Assembly: GCA_016927475.1 (NCBI GenBank)
Contig: JAFGMO010000012.1
Location: forward strand, 85,287 to 120,874
Direction: 5' to 3'
Origin: Candidatus Aminicenantota bacterium
GTDB taxonomy: Bacteria > Acidobacteriota > Aminicenantia > Aminicenantales > Aminicenantaceae
Length of the DNA: 35,588 bases
The translations under genes were made by a program, and so were the position numbers. Shown here in pieces: positions 1 through 8,528 of the stretch. The notes under the pieces are model-generated. The model was given only the letters and a program-made list of their open reading frames with translations, did no database searches and was not told where the DNA came from. The number at the start of each line of letters is the position of its first letter. Position 1 is the stretch's first letter.

Positions 1-1
1 G

Positions 2-2152
2 TGTGAAGAATATCCGGAAGTTGAGCAAACCGTGAGGTTCGGTACCGTTCCGGATTCCTCCGTTCGATATGAAAACAAAGTGTTCTATGAAGGGAACCTT
101 CGTTACGCCGACCCTTCCGTTTTTCAGATTTTTTCATGGAAGCTTCTTCAGGGAGACCCTCTAACGGCCTTAAAAGAACCTTATTCCATCGTCCTCACGG
201 AGACACTCGCCACCAAATATTTTGGGAAAGAAGATTCTCTCGGTAAAATCCTGCATTTTAACAACCGTGAGCTGTATAAAGTAACGGGTGTTATGGAGGA
301 TGTCCCTTCCAACTCCACGCTGGATTTTGATGGCTTATGTTCTTTTCAAACGTTGTATGTTCAGGGGGAGCGGGTCAATCCGATTCTTGTCAACTGGTTG
401 GATTATAATTTCGAGACCTGTATTCTCCTTCAGGAAAAGGCCGATTACAAAATTCTCGAGGGCGAACTATCCGCTATTCTGGAAAAACATGCGGGAAGAT
501 TGATGAAGATGATGGGTGACCGTAATGAGTGGTTTCTGCAGCCTCTGACAGACATCCATTTGAGACGGCCTGGTGATGGCGCCGTTTTTTATGTTTATGT
601 TTTTTCGATCATCGCCCTATTCGTTCTGCTTATTGCCTGCTTGAACTTCATGAACCTCTCCACGGCCCGGTCGGCCAAACGGGCTCTTGAAGTCGGTCTG
701 CGAAAAGTGATGGGAGCCGACCGGAAAAGATTGATCATTCACTTTCTCGCTGAATCCGTACTCTATAGCTTTCTGGCGTTTTTTATAGCACTGATCCTTG
801 TTGAAGTTTTTATTCCTTTTATCCGCTCCCTATCGGGATACCCACTTGATATAGGAATAGGGGACATGTCTCTCTTTTTTCCGGGATTTGTGCTTTTTGT
901 TTTGATAACCGGGATTGCGGCGGGAAGTTACCCCGCCTTTTTTCTGTCGGCCTTTCGTCCCGTATCGGTACTTAAAGGGGAACTCAAACAGGGGGCTTCC
1001 GGCTCCCGGCTTCGAAACATTCTTGTTGTGGTCCAGTTCACCATCTCCATCGGTCTTCTCATCGGAACCGGGGTTATCAGGAAGCAGATTACATACTTAA
1101 AAAATAAAGACCTTGGATTCGACAAGGAAAACATCGTTGTTATTTCCCTCTTGAATGAAGAGACGCTTCAATCCATCGATGTTCTTAAAGAAAAGCTGGT
1201 TACTGATCCTCATGTCCTAGGAACGGCGGCCGCTTCGATCATCCCTGGAAGATATGCCCCATTAAATTCAAAGTTCCCACAAGGATTTTCAAGGAATAAC
1301 CGGCAGCTCATGAAGGATATCAACGTCGGCCCGGATTTTATCCCCACCCTGGGTATTGTTTTGAAAGAAGGACGCAATTTTTCCAGAGAAATGGCTTCGG
1401 ATGAAGGGAATGCCGTTATCATCAACGAAACAGCGGCCAAAAGCTACGGATGGAAGGAACCTCTAGGAAAAACCATAGGGACATTTTCCGGAAGCGGCCG
1501 CGGTTTCGTTCAAAAAAAGGTGATCGGTGTCGTCGAAGATTTTCATCTTGAGCCCCTTTCAGAAACCATAGAGCCGCTGTTTATAGGCAATCAATCCAAA
1601 CACCGTTATATTCCCATGCGCTATTTGCTGGTTAAGTTGGATTCCCGGCGTATTCAAGAAGGTCTTCTTTCCATCGAGTCAAAATGGATGTCCCTCTTTC
1701 CGGGTATTGCTCTCAATAGCTTTTTTCTGGACGAATCCCTGGGCAGACAGTTGAATCAGTTTGAAACGTCGCAGCGAATTTTTTCCACTTTTACGACTCT
1801 TGCCGTATTTATTGCTTGTTTGGGGCTTTTTGGGCTTTCGGCTTTTGCAGCGGAACAGCGCACAAAAGAAATCGGCATTCGCAAAGTCCTGGGCTGTTCT
1901 TCGCCGGGAGTCCTTTTTCTTCTCGGTAAGGAGCTGCTGCGCCACGTTTTGGTAGCAGCGGTGGTCAGCTGGCCCCTGGCTTACATTTTTCTGAACCGCT
2001 GGCTTCGGAGTTTTCCCTACAGGACGAACATGCCTTTGGTGATGTTCGGACTTTCTTCCCTATTGGTTTTGGGCATCGGAATGATCACCATATCCTATCA
2101 GACCGTTAAAGCCGCAGGAACCGATCCCGTTAAGTCGCTGCATTTCGAGTGA
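2..2152 (+). CDS. MacB/FtsX-type ABC transporter permease, 5' end missing
   Basis: The frame is open from the first bases of the window, so the gene starts upstream; 716 residues are visible. The visible part begins inside a MacB-type periplasmic core domain (PEVEQTVRF, then an SIVLTETLATKYFG segment typical of the family). It has a first FtsX membrane block (hydrophobic stretches near nt 590-660, 740-810 and 860-930), a second periplasmic domain, and a second FtsX block near nt 1790-2120, with the usual RTKEIGIRKVLG signature before the last membrane segments. Such duplicated permeases of roughly 800 residues act with an ATPase in the inner membrane, usually for efflux, lipoprotein handling or stress signalling. 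The ATPase is not in the window. The substrate cannot be told. Family is certain, role is not. Confidence 0.93.
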   Translation, partial: CEEYPEVEQTVRFGTVPDSSVRYENKVFYEGNLRYADPSVFQIFSWKLLQGDPLTALKEPYSIVLTETLATKYFGKEDSLGKILHFNNRELYKVTGVMEDVPSNSTLDFDGLCSFQTLYVQGERVNPILVNWLDYNFETCILLQEKADYKILEGELSAILEKHAGRLMKMMGDRNEWFLQPLTDIHLRRPGDGAVFYVYVFSIIALFVLLIACLNFMNLSTARSAKRALEVGLRKVMGADRKRLIIHFLAESVLYSFLAFFIALILVEVFIPFIRSLSGYPLDIGIGDMSLFFPGFVLFVLITGIAAGSYPAFFLSAFRPVSVLKGELKQGASGSRLRNILVVVQFTISIGLLIGTGVIRKQITYLKNKDLGFDKENIVVISLLNEETLQSIDVLKEKLVTDPHVLGTAAASIIPGRYAPLNSKFPQGFSRNNRQLMKDINVGPDFIPTLGIVLKEGRNFSREMASDEGNAVIINETAAKSYGWKEPLGKTIGTFSGSGRGFVQKKVIGVVEDFHLEPLSETIEPLFIGNQSKHRYIPMRYLLVKLDSRRIQEGLLSIESKWMSLFPGIALNSFFLDESLGRQLNQFETSQRIFSTFTTLAVFIACLGLFGLSAFAAEQRTKEIGIRKVLGCSSPGVLFLLGKELLRHVLVAAVVSWPLAYIFLNRWLRSFPYRTNMPLVMFGLSSLLVLGIGMITISYQTVKAAGTDPVKSLHFE

Positions 2153-2261
2153 AAGCGAACATTTCTTGGGAAAAAATTCCTGTTATGATTAGCCATTCAT
2201 TCTTTCCCAGGTATTCATTTTTGCGAAGAGCCACTCGCTGGAATTTCAAAAACTTTGTTAA

Positions 2262-2290
2262 GTGACACCAACCTTGTTGTTTGTTAAAAT
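2262..2290 (+). promoter_or_regulatory. Candidate sigma70-type promoter for the HAD phosphatase gene
   Basis: A -35-like GTGACA (2262-2267) and a -10-like TAAAAT (2285-2290) are separated by 17 bp. The predicted start of transcription is only a few bases before the ATG at 2302, and no Shine-Dalgarno sequence is visible, so the transcript may be nearly leaderless. This is inferred from sequence only. Confidence 0.4.
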
Positions 2291-2301
2291 GACGAACTCG
2301 T

Positions 2302-2979
2302 ATGACCAAGAAATATTCGTTCAAAGCCGTGATTTTCGACCTTGATGGGACTCTTCTGGATACCCTGGAAGATATCACCGATTCCGTCAACAAAGTTCTA
2401 GCCGGCATGGACCTCTCTGTTTATTCTTCAGAACAGGTTAAATATTTTGTCGGGCAGGGGATGGAGGTTTTGGCTCACCGTGTGCTTCCGGAAAAGATGT
2501 TGAGAGAAGCTCTAATAAAAACGTTCGTCGAAAGACTCAAGGCGGAATACGGAAAAAGATGGGCGGAAAAGACGCGTCCTTATGACGGCATTCCGGAAGT
2601 TCTGGCCGAACTTTCCGCGATGGAAGTTATCCTCAATGTTTTTTCCAACAAAGCAGATGAGTTCGTCAGGTCATCAGTACGGTTTTTTTTCAATGAAATA
2701 ACATTTGCCCATGTTCTCGGCAGCCGCCCGGACAGGCCGAATAAGCCCGATCCAGCCGGAGCCCTGTATATCGCCTCCGCCCTTTCCTTATCTCCGGAAG
2801 AATGTGTTTTTATCGGCGATACCCACACGGATATGGAGACGGCGGTCGCAGCCGGTATGTATCCGGTCGGGGTTTTATGGGGTTTCAGAACGGAGGAGGA
2901 GCTGAGGAACGCAGGAGCGGTGAGAATCTTTCGGTATCCCCTTGATATACTTAATTTTTTCCGGCAGAATAACGCTTGA
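2302..2979 (+). CDS. HAD-superfamily phosphatase (phosphoglycolate-phosphatase-like)
   Basis: This 225-residue protein has all HAD motifs: motif I DLDGTLLDT near residues 13-21 (nucleophile D13, acid/base D15), the motif II serine in FSNKADEF, the motif III lysine in NKPDP, and motif IV GDTHTDMETA. The helical cap between motifs I and II is of the Gph/PgmB type. Relatives hydrolyse phosphoglycolate, sugar phosphates or pyrophosphate in the cytoplasm; the exact substrate cannot be read here. Length is normal for the family. No ribosome binding site precedes the ATG, which fits the promoter placed almost directly upstream. The sulfatase gene follows after 28 nt and may be cotranscribed. Confidence 0.9.
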   Translation: MTKKYSFKAVIFDLDGTLLDTLEDITDSVNKVLAGMDLSVYSSEQVKYFVGQGMEVLAHRVLPEKMLREALIKTFVERLKAEYGKRWAEKTRPYDGIPEVLAELSAMEVILNVFSNKADEFVRSSVRFFFNEITFAHVLGSRPDRPNKPDPAGALYIASALSLSPEECVFIGDTHTDMETAVAAGMYPVGVLWGFRTEEELRNAGAVRIFRYPLDILNFFRQNNA

Positions 2980-3007
2980 GTGTTTCTGACGGGTGAGGGG
3001 ATTTATC

Positions 3008-4405
3008 ATGAATAAAATCACGCGGCGGGATTTTTTAAGGGTTTCTTCGACGGGACTTATGGCGGCGGCTTCAGCCTGCCGGACGGCGCCCATCCTTCAA
3101 AACCATATTCCGCGTCCAAATTTTGTTTTTATGATGACGGACGACCAGAGATGGGACGGGATGAGCTGTGCCGGAAATCCCGTCCTTAAGACCCCCAATA
3201 TGGACCGGATCGCGGAGGAAGGAGTTCGATTTTCCAGCATGTTCGTAACCACGTCTTTATGCGGACCCAGCCGGGCAACCAATCTCACGGGGAAATACGC
3301 CCATCTGCACAGTGTCCGGCTCAACGGTATGGCCCTGCCTCAAGGCCAAAAGACTTTTCCGGAGTTTCTTAAGGAAACGGGATATGAGACCGCCTTTATC
3401 GGTAAATGGCATAACAAGGACCTGGCGGAGGGAAGGAATTTCGATTACACTTTTATGTTCAAAGGGCAGGGAAGGTATGCCAACCCCGTCATCGCCGAGA
3501 ACTTCGGTCCCGACAGGGAATATGCCGGACATGTGACGGATATCCTGACCGATTTTGCCATTCGATTCTTAAAATATAGGAATCGTCAAAAACCGTTTTG
3601 CCTGTTTCTCTGGTTCAAGGCGCCACACCGAAGCTGGTTTCCTCCGGAAAGGTATAAAGACCTTTTTCGGGATGCCGAAATGCCGGTTCCTACCAATTAT
3701 GATGACGATTACCGAGGCCGGCCTGATGCCGTCCGAAACGCGGATATGAAGGTCGGTGATTTTGACGATGTTCCTGATCTGAATGCTTTTCTTAGAAGAT
3801 ATTACGCTTGTTTGGCCGCCGTGGACGAAAATGTGGGCCGTGTGCTGGAAACGTTGAAAGCCCTGAATTATGAGAAAGACACGGTGGTCCTTTACAGCGG
3901 CGACAACGGCTTTTTTCTCGGCGAACATCATTTTTTTGACAAACGTTTGATGTATGAGGAATCCATCCGCGTTCCCTTATTGGTCAAGTATCCCAGGCTG
4001 ATATCACCGGGGACAATAGACAGCCGGATGACTTTGAATATCGATGTCGCCCCGACGATCCTCGATTTGGCGGGACTGCCGGTCCCGGCCGATATGAACG
4101 GCCGCAGTATAAAACCCCTGTTTAAGAATCGAAAAGCCCCCTGGCGTCAAGATTTTCTCTATGAATATTACGAATACCCGGCCGTACATATGGTTTGCAA
4201 GCACCGGGGAGTCCGGAATGAAAGATGGAAGTACATCCATTATTTCGAAGAGCCTCAAGAGTTCGAGCTCTATGATTTGGAAAACGACCCCCACGAGATG
4301 AATAACCTGGCGTCAAAAAAGGAATACGAGAGCATCAGGATTGAACTTCAGAACCGGCTGCGGGAGCTGAGGCAGGAAAACCGGGATCCTGACCTTGAGG
4401 AATAA
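3008..4405 (+). CDS. Tat-exported sulfatase (arylsulfatase/alkaline phosphatase superfamily)
   Basis: The 465-residue protein hydrolyses sulfate esters if the family assignment holds. It begins with a twin-arginine signal (RRDFLRV, residues 6-12), and an ASAC motif ending at C24 could make it a Tat lipoprotein. The metal site begins with MMTDDQ (D45, D46). The catalytic motif CGPSR at residues 85-89 is the C-x-P-S-R signature whose cysteine is converted to formylglycine. SGDNGFFLGEH supplies the later metal ligands, and the usual sulfatase C-terminal segment (NDPHEMNNLA) is present. An ATG at 3008 was chosen over a GTG at 2993 because it begins directly with the Tat signal and has GAGGGG upstream. 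The maturation enzyme is not in the window. Substrate could be sulfated glycans. Confidence 0.93.
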   Translation: MNKITRRDFLRVSSTGLMAAASACRTAPILQNHIPRPNFVFMMTDDQRWDGMSCAGNPVLKTPNMDRIAEEGVRFSSMFVTTSLCGPSRATNLTGKYAHLHSVRLNGMALPQGQKTFPEFLKETGYETAFIGKWHNKDLAEGRNFDYTFMFKGQGRYANPVIAENFGPDREYAGHVTDILTDFAIRFLKYRNRQKPFCLFLWFKAPHRSWFPPERYKDLFRDAEMPVPTNYDDDYRGRPDAVRNADMKVGDFDDVPDLNAFLRRYYACLAAVDENVGRVLETLKALNYEKDTVVLYSGDNGFFLGEHHFFDKRLMYEESIRVPLLVKYPRLISPGTIDSRMTLNIDVAPTILDLAGLPVPADMNGRSIKPLFKNRKAPWRQDFLYEYYEYPAVHMVCKHRGVRNERWKYIHYFEEPQEFELYDLENDPHEMNNLASKKEYESIRIELQNRLRELRQENRDPDLEE

Positions 4406-4406
4406 A

Positions 4407-4937
4407 ATGGTGCTGCGTCGTTTCTTTTATCTTCTTATGGTTCCAGCTGGGTTGGCCATTTGTGTTTTTTTGGTTCCGTCCTGCGGCGGCGGCAAAACAG
4501 AGGAAGAGCGGCTTGTCGAATGTATTCGGGAAATGGGACGGATGGCCGAAAAAAAGGATATCGACGGAATCATGACCTATATCGCTGAAGATTACCAAGA
4601 TCATCAAGGCCGGGACTGGATGCGGACGGAGGAGATGATCAAGGATTATTTTATGACCTACCGGGGCATTGCCGTCAGTATGTTGGGCATTCAGGTTGTC
4701 AGCTTCTTGCCGGAAGAGGCGGTGGCCCGGACCGAGGTAGCCCTGTCTTCGGGTCCGGCAAAGGTATTCCGCAAATTGCTGAAGTATTCAACCGATATCT
4801 ACCGCATAGAAATGGAAATGATCCAGGAGGGTGAATACTGGCAGGTGCGAAGCGCCCGCTGGCATTATATCGGACTGGAAGAAATCTTGCCGGAATCCCT
4901 CTCGGTGTTGAGGAAGCTCTTCCCCGACATCTACTAG
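4407..4937 (+). CDS. Small putative lipoprotein, NTF2/SnoaL-like
   Basis: The predicted protein has 176 residues. A hydrophobic N-terminus ends in VPSC followed by GGGK, which is a weak but plausible lipobox. The rest, with an early helical part (KKDIDGIMTYIAEDYQD) and later strands ending in W-x-V-x-x-A-x-W, resembles the NTF2/SnoaL cone fold seen in many small exported proteins of unknown role. The ATG at 4407 is preferred over TTG at 4395; both lie next to or overlap the end of the sulfatase gene, which suggests translational coupling and a shared operon. The TAG stop codon is formed by the TAGCC that borders the mini repeat, so the native 3' end may have been altered by insertion. Function unknown. 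Confidence 0.8.
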   Translation: MVLRRFFYLLMVPAGLAICVFLVPSCGGGKTEEERLVECIREMGRMAEKKDIDGIMTYIAEDYQDHQGRDWMRTEEMIKDYFMTYRGIAVSMLGIQVVSFLPEEAVARTEVALSSGPAKVFRKLLKYSTDIYRIEMEMIQEGEYWQVRSARWHYIGLEEILPESLSVLRKLFPDIY

Positions 4938-4964
4938 CCTGCATCATTTCGCGAATAATACAGG
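4938..4964 (-). repeat. Mini-copy of the window's inverted-end repeat family
   Basis: On the minus strand the two arms CCTGTATTATT and AATGATGCAGG flank five bases (CGCGA). These 11-nt arms are identical to the end arms of the long copy at 23115-23367, with the interior of about 230 nt absent. The two G-T wobble pairs of the long copy are also kept. The flanks are CTAG and CCAG, similar to the TTAG flanks of the long copies. A further single arm, CCTGCATTATTTA, stands at 4969-4981 directly before the ribosome binding site of the next gene. Confidence 0.8.
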
Positions 4965-4991
4965 CCAGCCTGCATTATTTAAGGAAATAAA

Positions 4992-6335
4992 ATGAAAACC
5001 GAATATTTGATAATCGGGGGCGATGCCGCAGGCCTTTCCGCCGCGGTTCAGATCAAACGTCAGAAACCCAAAGCTTCCATACAAGTGATCAATAAAGGCC
5101 GGATTATTTCCTACAGTGCCTGTGGTATGCCCTATGTTTTGGCAGGTGATATTCCATCTTCAGAAAAGCTTATCCATTTCACACCAGAAACCTTTAAGGA
5201 AAAAAGGGGCGTTTCCGTGGCTGTCGGGCAGGAGGCCGTTGATCTGCTTCCTGAAGAAAGCACCGTCGTTGTCAAGGACCTTGAGAAAAACAAAACCGTC
5301 CGAATGAAATACGAAAAGCTATTGATCGCCACCGGCGCTGAACCTATCCGGCTTCCCTTCCTAGAGAATGGAACTGAAGGGATTTTTACATTCAGCAATA
5401 TTGAGGATTTGAGAGAGGTCGACAAGTTTTTACTTAAAAGACAGCCCCGTAAGATAGCCATCATAGGAGCCGGGAACATTGGCCTCGAGCTGGCTGAAGC
5501 CTTTTATCGCAAGGGAAAAGATGTGGACCTCTTCGATATTCTTGAGGAGCCGGCCGCTCTTTGGCCGGTTATGGTTCGTAAGGCCGTTTTAGAAAAGATC
5601 CGGGAAAAGGGAATTCGTTTTCATGGGAAAACCGCTGTTCGGGAAGTTTTAAGAAAGGGGGATTCCTTCCAGCTGAAAACCGATGAAGGAGAATTTGAAA
5701 CTGATGTTATCTTTTCCGTTGTCGGAACCCGGCCGTCTACGATTTTTTGCGGTAACAAACTGGAAAAAATGAAAAACGGAGCACTTCTCATCGACAGACA
5801 AGGAAAAACATCACTACCCGGAATCTATGCCGCTGGTGACTGTGCTTCGGTCTTTCACCGTATTCTGGAAAAAAATGTCTATTTCCCCCTAGGTTCGACG
5901 GCCAACAAGATGGGCCGTATAGCGGGAATGAACATGGCGGGTAAAGACATCGCTTTTCCAGGAATCGTGGGGACACAAATTCTTAAATTTTTTGAGCTCT
6001 CATTAGCCAAGGCAGGTTTGACTGAGAAGGAAGCCGCCGAAGAGGGAATGTCGGTGGAATCTTTTTCCGCCTTACGGAAAGATAAAGCCGGCTACTTTCC
6101 CGGTGCCGAAAAAACGACAGCCAAAATTGTTGTGGAAAAAAGGTCGGGAAGGGTTTTGGGAGCCGAAGCGGTCACCGGAGGAAACGCCGCCCAATTTATC
6201 GATCCGGCCGCCGTCACCATTCACGGAAGGATGATTGTCCGGGATTTGGCCTGGATGGATTTTGCCTATGCGCCGCCCTTCGCCCCTGTCTGGAACGCCC
6301 TCATTTCCGCAGCACTAAAAAGCCTTAAGATATAA
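4992..6335 (+). CDS. FAD-dependent pyridine nucleotide-disulfide oxidoreductase, CoA-disulfide reductase/NADH oxidase type
   Basis: The 447-residue flavoprotein has an N-terminal FAD-binding Rossmann motif (IIGGDAAG, residues 7-14). A single redox cysteine, C44 in SACGMPY, matches the active-site position of CoA-disulfide reductases and H2O- or peroxide-forming NADH oxidases. A second Rossmann motif for NAD(P)H (IIGAGNIGLELAEAF) lies near residue 158, the FAD-contacting IYAAGDCA near 280, and a dimerisation domain ends in a segment rich in A and P. Likely roles are reduction of CoA disulfide, polysulfide or oxygen using NAD(P)H in the cytoplasm, as part of thiol or oxygen defence. The start has an AAGGA site nine bases upstream, just after a lone repeat arm. 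The subtype cannot be settled from sequence alone. Confidence 0.92.
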   Translation: MKTEYLIIGGDAAGLSAAVQIKRQKPKASIQVINKGRIISYSACGMPYVLAGDIPSSEKLIHFTPETFKEKRGVSVAVGQEAVDLLPEESTVVVKDLEKNKTVRMKYEKLLIATGAEPIRLPFLENGTEGIFTFSNIEDLREVDKFLLKRQPRKIAIIGAGNIGLELAEAFYRKGKDVDLFDILEEPAALWPVMVRKAVLEKIREKGIRFHGKTAVREVLRKGDSFQLKTDEGEFETDVIFSVVGTRPSTIFCGNKLEKMKNGALLIDRQGKTSLPGIYAAGDCASVFHRILEKNVYFPLGSTANKMGRIAGMNMAGKDIAFPGIVGTQILKFFELSLAKAGLTEKEAAEEGMSVESFSALRKDKAGYFPGAEKTTAKIVVEKRSGRVLGAEAVTGGNAAQFIDPAAVTIHGRMIVRDLAWMDFAYAPPFAPVWNALISAALKSLKI

Positions 6336-6373
6336 TATTCTAGGAAAATGGGAAAAACAAGGAGGAGCCCGGT

Positions 6374-7573
6374 ATGCTAGTATACAGCCATTCGCGGTTA
6401 GAAACTTTCGAAAACTGTCCCCTTCAATATTGGTATAAGTATATCGATAAGCGCAAACCCGCGAGGGGGAAATCCATTGAGGCTTATCTTGGATCCTGTG
6501 TTCATGAGACTTTAGAAAAACTTTATACAGACCTTCGCTTTGAGAAAATTCTCACGGAAGATGATCTTATCGCTTATTACAACCGGGTGTGGGAAATCCA
6601 CTGGGATGACGATATTCATATCGTAAAAGAATATGCACGGGAAAATTTTCAAAAAATGGGAGAACGTTTTGTTCGCGAATATTACCGCCGTCATAGTCCC
6701 TTCAAAAAGGGAAAAGTGCTCGGTTTGGAAACAAAAAAGGTGATCAAACTGGACAAAGAGGGAAATATCGGGTTCCATGTCCGGATCGACCGTTTGATGG
6801 ATATGGGAGACGGGCTCTACGAAGTACATGACTATAAGACCTCATCGACCATGCCGGCTCAGGAAGAACTTGACGCCGACAGGCAATTGGCCATTTATTC
6901 CCTGTGGGTGCGGGAGCAGTTCAAGGATGTTCGGGACGTGCGGCTGGTTTGGCATTTTCTGGCTTTCGACAAAGAAATTGAATCCTTCAGAACGCTTAAA
7001 GAGTTGGAGAGTCTGCGTCAAAAGGTTCAGGAGGATATCAGAGCCCTCGAGGCTGCAAAAGAATTTCCTTCCCGGGTCTCCCGCCTTTGTGACTGGTGTG
7101 TTTATCAACCCGTTTGTCCGGAATGGAAACATGCTTTTGACCTGGAGAAAAAAAAGGAAAACGAATACCTTGATGATCCCGGGCTCAAGCTTGTGGATGA
7201 GTATGTCCGCATAAAGGGGGATCTTGACCGACATAATAAGGAAGCCCGGGCCGTGCTGGGAAAATTAAAGGAGGCTCTTATCACCTTCAGTGAGAAAAAA
7301 CAAGTAAAGGTCATCTCGGGCACAAAAAATCAGATAAGAATAAGCCGGCAGGAAAGTTACAAATTTCCCCAGAAAAATACGGAAGAGCGGGAAAAACTTA
7401 TGGAGACATTAAAAAAAATGGGACGCTTTGAAGAGGTCGCCGATCTGGACGTTACCGCTTTGATCAGAATCCTTAACAGCGGGGAATGGCAAGAGGAGGA
7501 GCTTGCCGGCTTGCTAAAGTTTGTCGAGAAAAAAGAAGAATCATATAAACTGACCGTGTCCCAAAAAAAATAG
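6374..7573 (+). CDS. Fe-S-cluster PD-(D/E)XK nuclease of the RecB/AddB/Cas4 type
   Basis: The 399-residue protein contains the RecB-like nuclease core: H44, D139 in VRIDRL, the catalytic D153-Y154-K155 with E150 just before, and a Q171-x4-Y segment. C15 together with C239, C242 and C248 (CDWCVYQPVC) gives the four-cysteine set that holds a 4Fe-4S cluster in AddB, Cas4 and related nucleases. After the core comes a lysine/glutamate-rich helical tail of about 140 residues. No helicase or cas gene is near, so it is a stand-alone member of the PDDEXK_1 group, probably acting on DNA ends in repair. It starts with ATG at 6374 behind GGAGGAG. A 38-nt gap to the flavoprotein gene makes cotranscription possible but functionally meaningless. 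Confidence 0.9.
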   Translation: MLVYSHSRLETFENCPLQYWYKYIDKRKPARGKSIEAYLGSCVHETLEKLYTDLRFEKILTEDDLIAYYNRVWEIHWDDDIHIVKEYARENFQKMGERFVREYYRRHSPFKKGKVLGLETKKVIKLDKEGNIGFHVRIDRLMDMGDGLYEVHDYKTSSTMPAQEELDADRQLAIYSLWVREQFKDVRDVRLVWHFLAFDKEIESFRTLKELESLRQKVQEDIRALEAAKEFPSRVSRLCDWCVYQPVCPEWKHAFDLEKKKENEYLDDPGLKLVDEYVRIKGDLDRHNKEARAVLGKLKEALITFSEKKQVKVISGTKNQIRISRQESYKFPQKNTEEREKLMETLKKMGRFEEVADLDVTALIRILNSGEWQEEELAGLLKFVEKKEESYKLTVSQKK

Positions 7574-7701
7574 ACCCGTCTTCCAACCAAACCTTTTTTT
7601 TCAATTATCGTATTATGGTGAGGATACGGAAATGGGTCCCCATAAAAAGGGAATACGATTTCCCGTCAAAATTTTATGAACATGCAGGAGATAACAAAAC
7701 A

Positions 7702-8430
7702 ATGAAAAAATGGCACACGGTGGTACTGGTTTCAGCGTTTTTTATGGGAATGGTCATCCAACCCGCCTCAGGTCAGACGGTGGAAGACATCCTGAAAAAA
7801 ATGATCGAGGTCCAGGGCGGACGAAAGACATACGAGAGTATCAAGGATATGACGGTCACGGGTACGATCGACATCATCCAACAGGGCCTTACGGGAGAAG
7901 TCACGATTTACAAAAAAGAACCGGATAAGAGGCGTTCCGATTTTTCCGTGATGGGGATGGTCATCACTCAAGCCTACAACGGAAAAACGGCCTGGGGGAC
8001 GAATATGCAAACCCTCACCAATGAGGAACTGACGGGATCACAGGAAGCGGAGCTAAGACGGAATTCCATGCCGATCGTTGCCATACTCGATCCCGAAAAA
8101 TACGGAATCTCTTACACCTTCAAGGGAAAAGAAACCGTTGAGGACAAAGAATATCTTGTCCTGGAACAAAAATATTCCGATGATTTTACGGTTTTGCTTT
8201 ATGTCGATCCGGAAACGTATTTAACCCATAGGCAAAAAGCGACGGTTGAATCCGAGTTGGGGACAGCCGAGGTTGAGCAGGTCCTTTCAGATTTCCGCAA
8301 GGAGAACGGCATGATGATGGCCCACACCATTCTTACTTACCAGGACGGTGTGGAATATATGCAGATAACCTTTGACGCCGTTCAGTTCAACACCGGTCTT
8401 GAAGATTCCCTTTTTGAAATGGATAAATAA
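7702..8430 (+). CDS. Exported LolA/LolB-like protein
   Basis: The predicted protein is 242 residues long with a clear signal peptide, probably cleaved after ASG near residue 24. The mature part begins with VEDILKKMIEVQGG and has the alternating strands of the outer-membrane lipoprotein-sorting fold (ITQAYNGKTAWG, YLVLEQKYSDDFTVLLYVD, LTHRQKATVE). Members of this group bind acyl chains or are periplasmic proteins of unknown job. The ATG at 7702 is chosen over 7615 because AGGAG lies ten bases upstream and the signal peptide starts there. A strong terminator follows at 8459. The gene is probably monocistronic. Whether it handles lipoproteins is unproven; the usual partner genes are absent. Confidence 0.85.
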   Translation: MKKWHTVVLVSAFFMGMVIQPASGQTVEDILKKMIEVQGGRKTYESIKDMTVTGTIDIIQQGLTGEVTIYKKEPDKRRSDFSVMGMVITQAYNGKTAWGTNMQTLTNEELTGSQEAELRRNSMPIVAILDPEKYGISYTFKGKETVEDKEYLVLEQKYSDDFTVLLYVDPETYLTHRQKATVESELGTAEVEQVLSDFRKENGMMMAHTILTYQDGVEYMQITFDAVQFNTGLEDSLFEMDK

Positions 8431-8458
8431 TCCGACAATCAGACCTTTTTCCATAGAT

Positions 8459-8490
8459 AAAAGAGCCGGGAAGAGATTTCCGGCTCTTTT
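8459..8490. terminator. Bidirectional intrinsic terminator
   Basis: A perfect 11-bp stem (AAAAGAGCCGG at 8459-8469, CCGGCTCTTTT at 8480-8490) with a 10-nt loop is followed by a T-rich stretch on the plus strand and an A-rich 5' arm that serves the minus strand. It sits between the convergent LolA-like and dinB genes. Confidence 0.92.
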
Positions 8491-8499
8491 GTTTTTGTA

Positions 8500-8528
8500 T
8501 GAATAGCATAAGGTTCCCATGCTATTCA
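8500..8528. repeat. Perfect 10-bp palindrome at the dinB stop codon
   Basis: TGAATAGCAT at 8500-8509 and ATGCTATTCA at 8519-8528 form a perfect stem with a 9-nt loop. The dinB stop codon lies in its right arm. There is no T-run after it, so it may be a 3'-end stabilising hairpin placed before the stronger terminator at 8459-8490. Confidence 0.7.

Noticed and set aside
7615..7701. Extended start for the LolA-like gene
   Set aside because: The extra 29 residues are basic and lie before a complete signal peptide with its own ribosome site at 7686-7690.
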